DNA from: Pelagibacterium lentulum
GTDB taxonomy: Bacteria; Pseudomonadota; Alphaproteobacteria; Rhizobiales; Devosiaceae
DNA length: 64,000 nucleotides
Assembly: GCF_003992625.1 (NCBI RefSeq)
Contig: NZ_RZMW01000043.1
Location: 62,001-126,000 of the forward strand
Direction: 5' to 3'
Part shown: positions 25,095 through 34,191 of the stretch, one piece after another
How positions within the stretch are numbered: position 1 is the first letter of the stretch
Layout of the letters: the number at the start of each line of letters is the position of its first letter
Position numbers and translations under genes: made by a program
The notes under the pieces: generated by a model
What the model was told of the DNA's origin: nothing
Database searches by the model: none
What the model saw: the letters and a program-made list of their open reading frames with translations, nothing else

Positions 25095-25301
25095 GTGGAG
25101 AAGCGTTCGCTCACCATTGCCGGCCACCGCACCTCAATCGCGCTTGAGCCGGAATTCTGGGCAGCGCTTTACACCGTGGCCGCGGCACGTGATCTGCCCG
25201 TCAGCCAGCTGATCGCTGAAATCGACCAATCCCGGCAGACCGGAAACCTTTCCTCCGCCATAAGGGTTGCCGTGCTCCAGCACTTCAGGGGCGAGCAATA
25301 G
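25095..25301 (+). CDS. Ribbon-helix-helix domain protein (RHH_4-like)
   Basis: 68 residues with a GTG start 9 bp after the sspB stop. The pattern RSLTIAGHRTSIALEPEFWAAL resembles the ribbon strand and first helix of the short alphaproteobacterial RHH proteins often encoded near sspB and fumC. It presumably binds DNA as a dimer; the target is unknown. It converges with the AsmA-family gene (2 bp between stops). Confidence 0.85.
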   Translation: MEKRSLTIAGHRTSIALEPEFWAALYTVAAARDLPVSQLIAEIDQSRQTGNLSSAIRVAVLQHFRGEQ

Positions 25302-25303
25302 GC

Positions 25304-28300
25304 CTATAGATTTTCAGCCGGCTCGCTGGGCGGCAGCATGAATATTGATGACCCCGGAGTGCCCGGCGGCAAAATCAGCGGCGGCACGAGCGGCACGACA
25401 GGGGCTGGCGCAGCCTGGGTGTCTGGTTCGGCTGCATCTTGTGCCTGGCTACTGGCATCCTGCAATTGCTGTTCCAGCTCCTCGATGAACCGCAACCGCT
25501 CTTCCATTTCCAACCGCTCGGCTTCCTCGCGCTGCTGGCGCAGCAATTCTTCGGTCTGGCGCCGCGCTTCCTCTTCCATCATACGCGCTTGTTCTTCCGC
25601 CGCAGCGCGCTGGCGTGCCTCCTGTTCCGCCCGGAGCCGTTCAAGTTCTTCGAGTTCAAGTTCGTAGGCCCGCATCTGAATGGCATCGACCATCTGCGTA
25701 AGATCGAGTTCGCGTTCAGGCGCATCGAGCGGTCCGGTCACATTGACACCAATCCTGCCCGTGGTTTCGGTAATCAGTCCGTTGCCGCCATGATTTTGGG
25801 TTGATGCCAGCGTCCATCCGCCATTGATCATCAATTGCGCAATGTCGATCTGCCCGCTCCCCAGCAGCCGCGCGTTGCGCCCATCCATGGCAATATTGGA
25901 TACACGCAGGTTGCCACCGGCAATCACGAAAAGCCCACCCGCTTCTTCGGCCAGAAACGGCCCAGAATCGAGTGCTGTCAAAACCAGCATTTCCAGCGTT
26001 TCCGGATCGAGTTCCACAAGGTTGTCTATGCTCGCAGCCGAAGCGAAAACCGCTGGCGAAAACCGTTCCGCCCGCACTTGTGAAATGGTGAAGCTACCAT
26101 CGCCGGTCAAGGCGTCGGCCATGGCGGCGAAACTATCGCCATTGGCCTGAAACTGACCGCCGGCGTTCAAGATCCCGCTGACAATATTCGCAGTATCGGA
26201 TGGCAGCAGTGCCTCAAGATCCACCCCTTCGATGGCAAAGCGGCCTGTAAGGCTCTTGTCGGCAAGTTGCGATGCGCAGCACAGCCCTGCTTCCAGCGTC
26301 AAGGTGCCAGTGCCCAACTGCGCCTGCAAACTTCTGATCCGCACATCTTCATGGTCCCAGGCAAAGTCGAACTGCGTATCGCGCAACACTTCCACCTCGC
26401 CATTAAACACGACAGGGGTTTGAATTGCGATACGCCCGCGCGTCCTGCGCTGGGATGCTCCGATGTCGAATGGGCCGTCGGGCCACACATCTGTCTCCAG
26501 TTGCAACATCGAAGCCGGCCCGCCCAGCATTGCGCCCAGCGTCTGCACATCCATGGCATCGAAAGCAAGCGCGCCGCCCACCGTCGCGCTTCGAGTCTGC
26601 GCCGCATAGGAAAGTTCGCCCGTCACCTGCCGGTCGCCGGCAAAAGCCGCGATATTGGAAAGCGTTACGCTTTGATTGCCAACAAAGCCGACATCCGCCT
26701 GCCCTTCAAGACCGGGAAAATAAACCCCGGTGGCCCCGGACATGTCCATCAACGCCACGGAATCGAGCAACAGGAAAGAGGTCTGCCCCTGCCCCTGAAT
26801 GGCGGCGAGATCGGCAAGGTTGAGCGAACCGGAAAAGTCGATCCGCTCGCCACCGCCTTCCACAGTCACTTCCGCTTCCATGCGTGAAGACGGGTTGCCA
26901 TAGGCATAGAGATTGAGGATAGCACCATCCTCGCCCGCGATGATCGGTGCCATACCAAACTGCTCAAGCAGATCGACACCGCTATCGGCAACAGCTTCCA
27001 AAGCGAGCGTCGCGTGCCCATTGCCAAAAGCAAATGCGCCCCCGGCGATATCTGCGGTCAGCCATAGATCGACCTGCCCGGCACGTCCTTCAAACGATAC
27101 AGTCTGGCCGCCATCCTGACGCGGCGCATCCAGATCGAGCTTCATTTCAACCGGCAGGTTTATCTGGGCGAGCTGCCGCAGGCGATTTTCCGGCCCGGCT
27201 GGCCCGAACATAAGGTCGAGCAGCGCCGCATTACGCCGCACATGGACCGTACCGCTGCCCGAAAGAACAGGCGCATTCAGCGTGCCTGAAACAAGCGCCG
27301 ATCCTTCAAATGCAGCGCCCCCGAAATCCTGCACGGCAAGGCCATCCACCCTCAGCCCATCCGCATCCCAACTGGAAACCAGCGACAGGTCGCGAAATCG
27401 CTGACCGGCAAAACTGCCCGCCGCGGCAACAAGATCGAGCCGCCCCTCGGGAAAGCTCGCGCCAAACCGCCCGCCCCCGTCCAGAACCGGCAAGAACGCC
27501 AACAAGGCCTGGCTCTGCCGCGTCGTCATTTCCGATAGCCGTGCGCTGACATCGGCGCCGCTGCGCTCGCCGAACCGGATATGCAAACTGCCCGAATGGT
27601 TTGTGCCATCGAGCGTGAATATGGCATCGCTTATGCGCAAATGTTCGTTGGAAAGCTGCAACCGGCCTTCAAGCCCGCCTGCCATCCCGAATAGCGGATT
27701 GCCTTCCGATGCCCGCCGCCACAAGGCTGACAGCGCATCCAGGCGCTCCGCCGATGCCGATATCTGCCCATCGAATGCAGGCCATCCCGCTGCGCGGCCA
27801 AGCTGGCCGGAGAGGTTTATTATCGTATCGCCCGCCATGCGGCCGGAAAGCCGGTCGACATTCCACATAGCGCCGTCGCTTTGCGCATCCAGACGCACTT
27901 CGCGCAGGCTGACATTGCGCAACCCCAATTCGGAGATTTCCATACTGATACGCCCTGGCATCGCCGGCATCATCGGCTCGGGCATTTCCCGGAGCAGCTT
28001 GAGCAGCGCGAAAGGCTGCCCCTCGCCATCGTCCTCGATCACGCGCGGCAAAAGCGGTACGACCCCGCCCGATACCGATGCCTCGAAGCTGGGCGTTGCC
28101 CCTAGCGAGATTGAAGCCGAACCGGTCAGCCGTGTCGCAACCTGATCTTCATCGGGCATAAGCGTGAAGTCGCTAAGCAGCACCCTTTCGCCATCGGCCT
28201 GCATCGGGCTTGTCAGCACAAGATCGCCAGCGTCGGCGTCCACCAGATGCCTCTGGCTTTGCCGATAGGTCAGCGCACCATCAAAATCCGGCGCCGCTCC

Positions 28301-28981
28301 TGTACGCAACAAGCCTTCGATTGTCACCGAGTAAGTGCCGCTTTCAGGCCGCAGTCCTGCGGTGATCTGCATCGCGCCTTCCGGGTTCATTGCCGAAGTG
28401 CCGATGCGGGCGCTGTAACGCCCGCCCTCGTAAAGCCCCTGCGCCTGCACGGTGAACGGACCGCGCAATGCGTTCATGCGCATGTCACCGTCTATCTCTA
28501 CCGCCGACCAGCTATTCCCGCTGCGCTGATCGGTGACTGCAAAGACGCCTTCGGAAAAGCGGGCATGGGCAATCGAAACATTGCTGGCAATAGCGTTTTC
28601 GGCCAAGGCAATCGGGGTTTCGAGTTGCCCTTGCTCGTTAATGGTCAGGTTCAGTTCCGGCCCGGTCAGTGCCAGGTCCGTGACCATATAGCGGTCACGC
28701 AGGAAGTCCATCAGCGAGAAATTCGCCTGCACATGTTGTGCCCGACCCAGCGGATTGTCCGGCGGCCCCAGCCGTATGTCGGCGATGCGCAATTGCGGTT
28801 GCGGCAACAACGTAAAGCCCATATCGCCGGCGATCGACACCTCGATCCCCAGCGCCTCGCTCGCCAAGGCCTCCATGCGGGGTTTATAGGCATCCCAATT
28901 CATGAAATGCGGAACAATAAATGCCGCACCCATCAGCAAGATCGCCAAAAGGCCTATGGCAATGTAAATCCGGTTGGCCAA
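25304..28981 (-). CDS. Large AsmA-family envelope protein
   Basis: 1225 residues. An N-terminal membrane anchor (residues 4-26), then the AsmA start FMNWDAYKPRMEALASEALG with DMGFTLLPQPQLRIADIRLG. The middle is a long array of beta-rich segments, as expected for the lipid-conduit bridge proteins of the AsmA/TamB type. AsmA_2-like stretches recur up to about residue 1080. Residues 1100-1180 form a charged coiled coil rich in Glu, Arg and Gln, and the C-terminus is Ala/Pro-rich. It likely spans the periplasm and moves phospholipid or modulates outer-membrane assembly (family knowledge, not shown here). Confidence 0.85.
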   Translation of the reverse strand: MANRIYIAIGLLAILLMGAAFIVPHFMNWDAYKPRMEALASEALGIEVSIAGDMGFTLLPQPQLRIADIRLGPPDNPLGRAQHVQANFSLMDFLRDRYMVTDLALTGPELNLTINEQGQLETPIALAENAIASNVSIAHARFSEGVFAVTDQRSGNSWSAVEIDGDMRMNALRGPFTVQAQGLYEGGRYSARIGTSAMNPEGAMQITAGLRPESGTYSVTIEGLLRTGAAPDFDGALTYRQSQRHLVDADAGDLVLTSPMQADGERVLLSDFTLMPDEDQVATRLTGSASISLGATPSFEASVSGGVVPLLPRVIEDDGEGQPFALLKLLREMPEPMMPAMPGRISMEISELGLRNVSLREVRLDAQSDGAMWNVDRLSGRMAGDTIINLSGQLGRAAGWPAFDGQISASAERLDALSALWRRASEGNPLFGMAGGLEGRLQLSNEHLRISDAIFTLDGTNHSGSLHIRFGERSGADVSARLSEMTTRQSQALLAFLPVLDGGGRFGASFPEGRLDLVAAAGSFAGQRFRDLSLVSSWDADGLRVDGLAVQDFGGAAFEGSALVSGTLNAPVLSGSGTVHVRRNAALLDLMFGPAGPENRLRQLAQINLPVEMKLDLDAPRQDGGQTVSFEGRAGQVDLWLTADIAGGAFAFGNGHATLALEAVADSGVDLLEQFGMAPIIAGEDGAILNLYAYGNPSSRMEAEVTVEGGGERIDFSGSLNLADLAAIQGQGQTSFLLLDSVALMDMSGATGVYFPGLEGQADVGFVGNQSVTLSNIAAFAGDRQVTGELSYAAQTRSATVGGALAFDAMDVQTLGAMLGGPASMLQLETDVWPDGPFDIGASQRRTRGRIAIQTPVVFNGEVEVLRDTQFDFAWDHEDVRIRSLQAQLGTGTLTLEAGLCCASQLADKSLTGRFAIEGVDLEALLPSDTANIVSGILNAGGQFQANGDSFAAMADALTGDGSFTISQVRAERFSPAVFASAASIDNLVELDPETLEMLVLTALDSGPFLAEEAGGLFVIAGGNLRVSNIAMDGRNARLLGSGQIDIAQLMINGGWTLASTQNHGGNGLITETTGRIGVNVTGPLDAPERELDLTQMVDAIQMRAYELELEELERLRAEQEARQRAAAEEQARMMEEEARRQTEELLRQQREEAERLEMEERLRFIEELEQQLQDASSQAQDAAEPDTQAAPAPVVPLVPPLILPPGTPGSSIFMLPPSEPAENL

Positions 28982-29200
28982 CCCACGCCGACTTTCGTTT
29001 TTCTAACGCATACTCGAAACGTGACGGACAATAGCACGCAATGCGATTCCGTCACCTGCTCTCTGGCACAGACTTTGTACGCCATTATGGCAGTGCGCAA
29101 GCACGCATAATCCCCGGCGTGCATATACTTTTGCGCCATATCCCCCTATATACTGCGCGTGAGAACAAAATAAGATTCGCCAAGGATATATTACCGCGCA

Positions 29201-31528
29201 ATGTCAGCCGTTCCGCCGCATCGCCCGTCCGGCCCCATTACATCCCAGTTCGGCGCCCGCGCGCCTGCCTATCTTGATGGGCTGAATGCCGAGCAACGCG
29301 AAGCGGTCGAGAGCACCGAAGGCCCCTTGCTCGTCCTTGCAGGCGCTGGCACCGGCAAGACGCGCGTTCTGACCACCCGCATCGGTCACATTCTTGCGAC
29401 CCGCCGCGCACGCGGCAGCCAGATCCTCGCCGTCACCTTCACCAACAAGGCCGCCCGCGAGATGAAGGAGCGCATTGCCAAGGTTGTCGGCGCCACCGTC
29501 GAGGGCATGCCGTGGCTGGGCACCTTCCACTCCATCGGCGCGCGTATCCTGCGCCGCCATGCGGAACTGGTCGGTTTGCGCCCCGATTTCACCATTCTCG
29601 ATACCGACGACCAGATCCGGCTCATCAAGCAGCTTCTGTCCGCCGAAAATATCGACGAAAAGCGCTGGCCCGCCCGCCAGTTCGCCTCCATGATGGATGG
29701 CTGGAAAAACCGTGGCCAATTGCCAAAGGACGTTTCCGAAGCCGATGCCGGCTGGTTCGCCAATGGCAAGGGCAAGAAACTCTATACCGATTATCAGGCC
29801 CGGCTCAAAACCCTCAACGCCGCCGATTTCGGCGATCTGCTGCTCGAAGGCATCCGCCTGTTCAAGGAAAACCCGGAAATCCTCGCCCAGTATCACGACC
29901 GCTTCCGCTATATGCTGGTGGACGAATATCAGGATTCCAACACCGCCCAGTATCTCTGGCTGCGCCTTCTGGCCCAGTCGCGCGATGGCAAATCCCAATC
30001 CAACATCTGCGTTGTGGGCGATGACGACCAGTCTATTTATGGCTGGCGCGGCGCCGAGGTCGACAACATCCTGCGCTTTGAAAAAGACTTCCCCGGCGCC
30101 AAGGTCATCAAGCTCGAACGCAATTACCGCTCGACCTCCAACATCCTGTCCGCCGCCTCCCACCTGATTGCCCATAACGAGTCCCGGCTCGGCAAGACCT
30201 TGCAAACCGATGTGGGCGAACAAGGCGACAAACTGGCTGTAACCTCGGTCTGGGATTCGGAAGAAGAAGCCCGCCAGGTCGGCGAGGAAATCGAGCAGTT
30301 CCAGCGCCAGGGCGATTATCTCAACGACATGGCGATCCTCGTGCGCGCCTCGTTCCAGATGCGTGAGTTTGAAGAGCGCTTCATCACGCTTGGCCTCAAT
30401 TATCGCGTTATCGGCGGCCCGCGCTTTTACGAGCGCCGCGAAATCCGCGATGCGCTGGCCTATCTGCGCATCATCGCCAATCCCGTTGACGATCTGGCGC
30501 TCGAGCGCATCATCAACGTGCCCAAACGCGGGCTGGGCGATGCCACGCTGCAGATCGTCCACGACACCGCCCGCGCCGCCAATATCCCGCTGGTCGCCGC
30601 CATCCGCGATCTGGTCGAGACCGAGGAGCTAAAGCCCAAGCAGCGCTCGACCTTCCGCGAATTTCTGCGCCAGATCGACGACTGGGCTGACCGGATGCGC
30701 ACTATCCCGCATTTCGAGTTGGCCGAGCAGGTGCTCGATGAATCCGGCTATACCGCCATGTGGCAGAACGACAAGAGCGCCGATGCGCCGGGCCGGCTGG
30801 AAAATTTAAAGGAACTCATCCGCTCGATGGAAGAGTTTGAAAATCTCGGTGGCTTTCTCGAACACATCGCGCTGGTCATGGACCGAGATTCAGGCGACGC
30901 ATCCGATGACGCCGTGTCGATCATGACGCTGCATTCGGCCAAGGGGCTGGAATTCGATACCGTCTTTCTCCCCGGCTGGGAGGAAGGGCTTTTCCCCCAC
31001 CAGCGTGCGCTCGATGAATCCGGGCTTGCCGGACTGGAGGAAGAACGCCGCCTCGCCTATGTCGGCATCACCCGCGCCCGCAAACGCTGCCGCATTTCAC
31101 TGGCTCAGAACCGCCGTATCCACGGCCTCTGGCAATCGGCCATCCCCTCGCGCTTTCTCGACGAATTGCCCACAGAGGTTGTCGAAGTCACCGATACCGG
31201 CTCGTCCTATGGCGGCTATACCTATGGCGGGCGTCAGACCACCCGGTTCGATGCCCGTGATCCATTCGACAGCGTTTATGAGACCCCCGGCTGGCAACGC
31301 GCCCAGCGCCAGCAGCAAAGCCGCAAAAGCCCCGGCCCGCTGACAATCGACGGTGATCTCGTCGCCCGCTCGTCCGGCCCATCCGCCGCCTATGATGTCG
31401 GCGAACGGGTCTTGCACCTCAAATTCGGCTACGGCACGGTCACCGCCACCGAAGGCAACAAACTCTCCATCGATTTTGAAAAAGCCGGGCCGAAAAAGGT
31501 GCTGGATAGTTTTGTAAAGCGGGGGTGA
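29201..31528 (+). CDS. uvrD: ATP-dependent DNA helicase, UvrD/PcrA type
   Basis: 775 residues, a superfamily 1A 3'-5' helicase acting in nucleotide excision and mismatch repair. Walker A AGAGTGKT at residues 47-54, motif Ia VTFTNKAAREMKERI, motif II VDEYQDSN, motif III GDDDQSIYGWRGA, motif IV LERNYRS, motif V VSIMTLHSAKGLEFDTVFLPG and motif VI EERRLAYVGITRA are all in order. The C-terminal 60 residues (VGERVLHLKFGYGTV) are the Tudor-like tail of PcrA/UvrD. The start is at 29201 with AAGGA some distance before. The gene is divergent from the AsmA gene; the 219-bp gap holds both promoters, and I see no clear LexA box. Confidence 0.94.
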   Translation: MSAVPPHRPSGPITSQFGARAPAYLDGLNAEQREAVESTEGPLLVLAGAGTGKTRVLTTRIGHILATRRARGSQILAVTFTNKAAREMKERIAKVVGATVEGMPWLGTFHSIGARILRRHAELVGLRPDFTILDTDDQIRLIKQLLSAENIDEKRWPARQFASMMDGWKNRGQLPKDVSEADAGWFANGKGKKLYTDYQARLKTLNAADFGDLLLEGIRLFKENPEILAQYHDRFRYMLVDEYQDSNTAQYLWLRLLAQSRDGKSQSNICVVGDDDQSIYGWRGAEVDNILRFEKDFPGAKVIKLERNYRSTSNILSAASHLIAHNESRLGKTLQTDVGEQGDKLAVTSVWDSEEEARQVGEEIEQFQRQGDYLNDMAILVRASFQMREFEERFITLGLNYRVIGGPRFYERREIRDALAYLRIIANPVDDLALERIINVPKRGLGDATLQIVHDTARAANIPLVAAIRDLVETEELKPKQRSTFREFLRQIDDWADRMRTIPHFELAEQVLDESGYTAMWQNDKSADAPGRLENLKELIRSMEEFENLGGFLEHIALVMDRDSGDASDDAVSIMTLHSAKGLEFDTVFLPGWEEGLFPHQRALDESGLAGLEEERRLAYVGITRARKRCRISLAQNRRIHGLWQSAIPSRFLDELPTEVVEVTDTGSSYGGYTYGGRQTTRFDARDPFDSVYETPGWQRAQRQQQSRKSPGPLTIDGDLVARSSGPSAAYDVGERVLHLKFGYGTVTATEGNKLSIDFEKAGPKKVLDSFVKRG

Positions 31529-31639
31529 GCCTTCGTCAGCATGGTCAAAACCTTCCGCTGCGAACAGTCTTTTTAACATCCCGGAACTACTCGCCACCCC
31601 TCCCCGTTTCTCTGATCCAAGAACGAGGAGACGTCGAAA

Positions 31640-31864
31640 ATGTCCGCCATTCATTCCGATATCGCGACCGCCAATCCTGATGCCTTTCGTGTCAACGACC
31701 ACGAAGATGAGCTTTCAGGTGGCGGGCCGATGACGAGCGCCCAAAAGGCTGAACTGCTCTGCCTGTCCCAGCGCGCCGAGGAGCCCGACGCCTATGATGA
31801 AAACATCACGCATCTGGAGGCGGAAAACCGCATCAAGCTATTGAAGCGCAAGCTGGATGGGTGA
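31640..31864 (+). CDS. DUF3072 small protein
   Basis: 74 residues with GAGGAG before the ATG. The core PMTSAQKAELLCLSQRAEE followed by DENITHLEAENRIKLLKRKL matches the DUF3072 pattern: a short helical domain of unknown function, probably SAP-like in the repeated helix. Soluble, acidic. Confidence 0.8.
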   Translation: MSAIHSDIATANPDAFRVNDHEDELSGGGPMTSAQKAELLCLSQRAEEPDAYDENITHLEAENRIKLLKRKLDG

Positions 31865-31942
31865 GGTGCCTCCCCCACCTTGACGCAGGCGCACAAAAAT
31901 CACACCTTCGCCCCGACGACACGGTAGCGAAGGTTTTCATTG

Positions 31943-32110
31943 ATGGCAGAAAAGAACGGCAAGAAGCCCGAATATGGCAGCGACGCGCATAACAAGGCGA
32001 TGGGCCGCGCCGCCTTCAAGTTCGCTGCCTTTCTCGCCGCCGTCATCGCGCTGTTTTATGCCGTGCAATGGCTGACCTACACCGGCCTTTCCGTCTTTTC
32101 CGGCCAATGA
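31943..32110 (+). CDS. Small membrane protein, 55 residues
   Basis: Not recognised. It reads MAEKNGKKPEYGSDAHNKAM, then a hydrophobic helix (FKFAAFLAAVIALFYAVQWL, about residues 24-43), with a short tail ending SVFSGQ. A polar N-terminus followed by one transmembrane helix suggests a small inner-membrane protein. GAAGG lies nine bases before the ATG. The stop overlaps the next gene (ATGA), so it is translationally coupled to the HAD hydrolase, which supports it being real. Confidence 0.7.
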   Translation: MAEKNGKKPEYGSDAHNKAMGRAAFKFAAFLAAVIALFYAVQWLTYTGLSVFSGQ

Positions 32111-32802
32111 CCCGCCTTACGACCATCGGGTTCGATGCCGACGACACGCTTTGGGAAAACGAGCATTTCTTCCGGCTCACCCAGGGTCATTTTACCGAGC
32201 TTTTGTCCGGCTATGCGGAACCCGAACACCTGGCAGCGCGCTTGCTCGAAGCGGAAAAGCGCAACCTTGCTCATTATGGCTTCGGCATAAAGGGCTTTAC
32301 CCTGTCGATGATCGAAACTGCCATTGAAGTCACCGATGGCAAGGTGCCGGGCGAAGTGATCGGCCGCATCGTCAATGCCGGCCGAGAAATGCTTTCACAC
32401 CCGATAGAGACCCTGCCTCACGTCCACGATACGCTCGAAGCGCTGACCGGCAATCATACCCTCGTTCTCATCACCAAAGGCGATCTTTTCGATCAGGAGC
32501 GCAAACTGGCCCAATCCGGCCTTGGCGAATTTTTCAACGCCGTCGAAATCGTCTCGGACAAGTCCGCTGCCACCTATGCCCGTGCCTTCTCCGCCCATGG
32601 CGATGGGCCGGATCGGGCCATGATGGTGGGTAATTCGCTACGTTCGGATGTGATCCCGGCCATTGAGGCTGGCGGATGGGGCATACATGTGCCCCATCAA
32701 CTGACATGGGAATATGAGCACGCCGACGAACCCAAAGATACGCCACGCTATCGCAAGATCGCCGATCTGAGCCAGTTGCTGCCGCTGGTTGACGCCCTTT
32801 AA
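32107..32802 (+). CDS. HAD-superfamily hydrolase
   Basis: 231 residues from the ATG at 32107, coupled by ATGA to the upstream small protein. HAD motif I is FDADDTLWENE (nucleophile Asp in DADDT near residues 9-13), motif II is LVLITKGD, and motif III/IV is the late MVGNSLRSDVIPAIEAGG. A cap region lies between. Probably a small-molecule phosphatase; the substrate is unknown. It overlaps the convergent AraC gene by 4 bp at its 3' end. Confidence 0.88.
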   Translation: MTRLTTIGFDADDTLWENEHFFRLTQGHFTELLSGYAEPEHLAARLLEAEKRNLAHYGFGIKGFTLSMIETAIEVTDGKVPGEVIGRIVNAGREMLSHPIETLPHVHDTLEALTGNHTLVLITKGDLFDQERKLAQSGLGEFFNAVEIVSDKSAATYARAFSAHGDGPDRAMMVGNSLRSDVIPAIEAGGWGIHVPHQLTWEYEHADEPKDTPRYRKIADLSQLLPLVDAL

Positions 32803-33656
32803 GCCTTGATCGGGATCAGGATGTCGAATCCACCACGACCGGTTACAGGGTGGAAGCGCTCGTCATAGCGTTCCAGCACGGCCTCCAACCCGTTTACAGT
32901 AACATCGCTATTGGGAATATGGTCGCTCCAGATCGCCTTCATGGTTGCCTGTATTTGCGACACATGTTCGCGATGGGTGAAAACCAGATAAGTCTGTTCC
33001 GGCAGCTTGAGAACATCGAGTTCGTCAGGCAAACCGCCGGTGTCCGGCGCGATCACCGCACACATATAGCGAAAACTGCTATCCTCCTCATTGAAATCCG
33101 TACAGACGCCGAACCAGATGTTTTCGGTCTCGCCCAGCGTGCCCTCATAGGCCTGGAAATCGGTCCATTGTGAGGGTATCCCGCTATTGTTGTCATAGCG
33201 ATGGACGCGCCCCAGCCCCACAAGGGTCAATGGCCCGAGTTTTTCGCGCCGGGGCGGTTCGAGTGAAACGCGGGTTTGTGCTGCAGTATTCATTCTGATT
33301 GGCTCCACAAGCAGTGATGACATTATGTATTGCCCATCCCGCAAGCCTTCGGGCGTTACCCCGAACCGCTCGCGAAACGCGCGTGTGAAAGCCTCGTGGG
33401 AACCGTAGCCGACTTCAAGCGCCACATCGAGAATCGAGGGCGCGCCAACAGCCAGCAACCGCGCTGCCTCGGTCAACCTGCGTCCGCGCACATAATCCAT
33501 GACCGAATATCCGGTTGCCGCGACAAAGCCGCGGCACATATGGAAACGCGAAACGCCACAGGCATCTGCAATGTCTTCAAGCTCAATCGTCTTGCGGAAA
33601 TTGCTCTCGATGAACCAGAGCATCTTGTCGACAAACCCCAAAGGCCACTCCCTCAT
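32799..33656 (-). CDS. AraC-family regulator with GyrI-like effector domain (Rob-like)
   Basis: 285 residues. The AraC DNA-binding domain comes first (residues 10-105): IELEDIADACGVSRFHMCRGF is the first HTH and ILDVALEVGYGSHEAFTRAFRERF the second. The C-terminal half (about 130-285) is a GyrI-like/SOUL-type ligand domain, with FQAYEGTLGETENIWFGVC and a final GFDILIPIKA. Same layout as Rob/SoxS relatives that sense small hydrophobic or cationic molecules. GAAGG precedes the ATG. Confidence 0.88.
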   Translation of the reverse strand: MREWPLGFVDKMLWFIESNFRKTIELEDIADACGVSRFHMCRGFVAATGYSVMDYVRGRRLTEAARLLAVGAPSILDVALEVGYGSHEAFTRAFRERFGVTPEGLRDGQYIMSSLLVEPIRMNTAAQTRVSLEPPRREKLGPLTLVGLGRVHRYDNNSGIPSQWTDFQAYEGTLGETENIWFGVCTDFNEEDSSFRYMCAVIAPDTGGLPDELDVLKLPEQTYLVFTHREHVSQIQATMKAIWSDHIPNSDVTVNGLEAVLERYDERFHPVTGRGGFDILIPIKA

Positions 33657-33726
33657 TCGCCTTCACGGCCAGACTATTCATGGAGCGCGTCGCTCCTGCT
33701 TGATCGGCCTTGCGGACTTGGCGTGT

Positions 33727-33993
33727 TTACTGGCCATGATCTTTTTCCGATTTCAATCTGCCATCTGGGTCAAACACTTTCCAAAGACCAACTTTCTTGC
33801 CCTTGGCATACCCCCCCTAATCCCAAACCTGCCCGTTTTCATGCCAGCGGGGCCATCGGCCATCCTGCGCATTGTCGATGAAAGCGCCTTCCTGCGACTT
33901 GTTGCCATTGGCGCGAAACCTCATCCACTGTCTCCCAGGGTGACGACCTAGGGGCTTTCTTTTGGGCGCTTGATGATTTTGGAACTGCCCCAT
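33727..33993 (-). pseudogene. Decayed MORN-repeat gene with in-frame amber stop
   Basis: A frame of 89 codons shows MORN-type spacing: RFRANGNKSQEGAFIDN, DGRWPRWHENGQVWD, then, after a TAG at 33817-33819, GGYAKGKKVGLWKVFDPDG and a natural end. The repeat period (G-x-W ... NG/DG) is kept across the stop in the same frame, so the stop looks like a substitution, not a frameshift. The N-terminal part before RFRANG is degenerate or missing. MORN proteins often bind membranes or act as partners in toxin-antitoxin systems; no partner gene is visible nearby. A sequencing error cannot be excluded. Confidence 0.6.
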
Positions 33994-34008
33994 GGAAAGC
34001 CTACGGCG

Positions 34009-34150
34009 AGGAGCCCGCGCGACGTTTCGCGCCCCCCGCCGGAGGGCCAGCGCAGCGCATAGGCGCAGAACTAGCGCCGTCATGTGCGATCGGTGCGGCC
34101 CGTGAGGCAAAACAACGAGGCCAAGCTATATCGTTGACTTGGGCCGCACC
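34009..34150 (-). repeat. Dispersed intergenic repeat, copy A
   Basis: Read on the minus strand, the blocks TTGTTTTGCCTCACG, ACGGCGC and GCGCGGGCTCCTCG occur in this order within about 110 bp, as they do at 46994-47060. The segment also forms a large nested hairpin (34092-34150). It could be a mobile non-coding element; I found no transposase or clear target duplication. Confidence 0.5.
34092..34150. other. Nested hairpin upstream of prmA
   Basis: A 10-bp outer stem GGTGCGGCCC / GGGCCGCACC (34092-34101 and 34141-34150) encloses an inner 6-bp stem CAACGA / TCGTTG. No T run follows, so it is not a simple terminator. It ends about 40 bp before the prmA start and may be part of the repeat element. 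Confidence 0.4.
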
Positions 34151-34191
34151 GCGCTTCACAACGCCACCGAACACAGCCAGACGGAATGCTT

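Noticed and set aside
29204-30562. A 452-residue minus-strand frame opposite uvrD
   Set aside because: Antisense shadow of a gene with all helicase motifs intact.
33817-34110. A 97-residue minus-strand frame as an intact gene
   Set aside because: Its first 39 residues are translation of the dispersed repeat, and its end is an in-frame stop inside a MORN-type sequence, so it is better described as a pseudogene next to a repeat.
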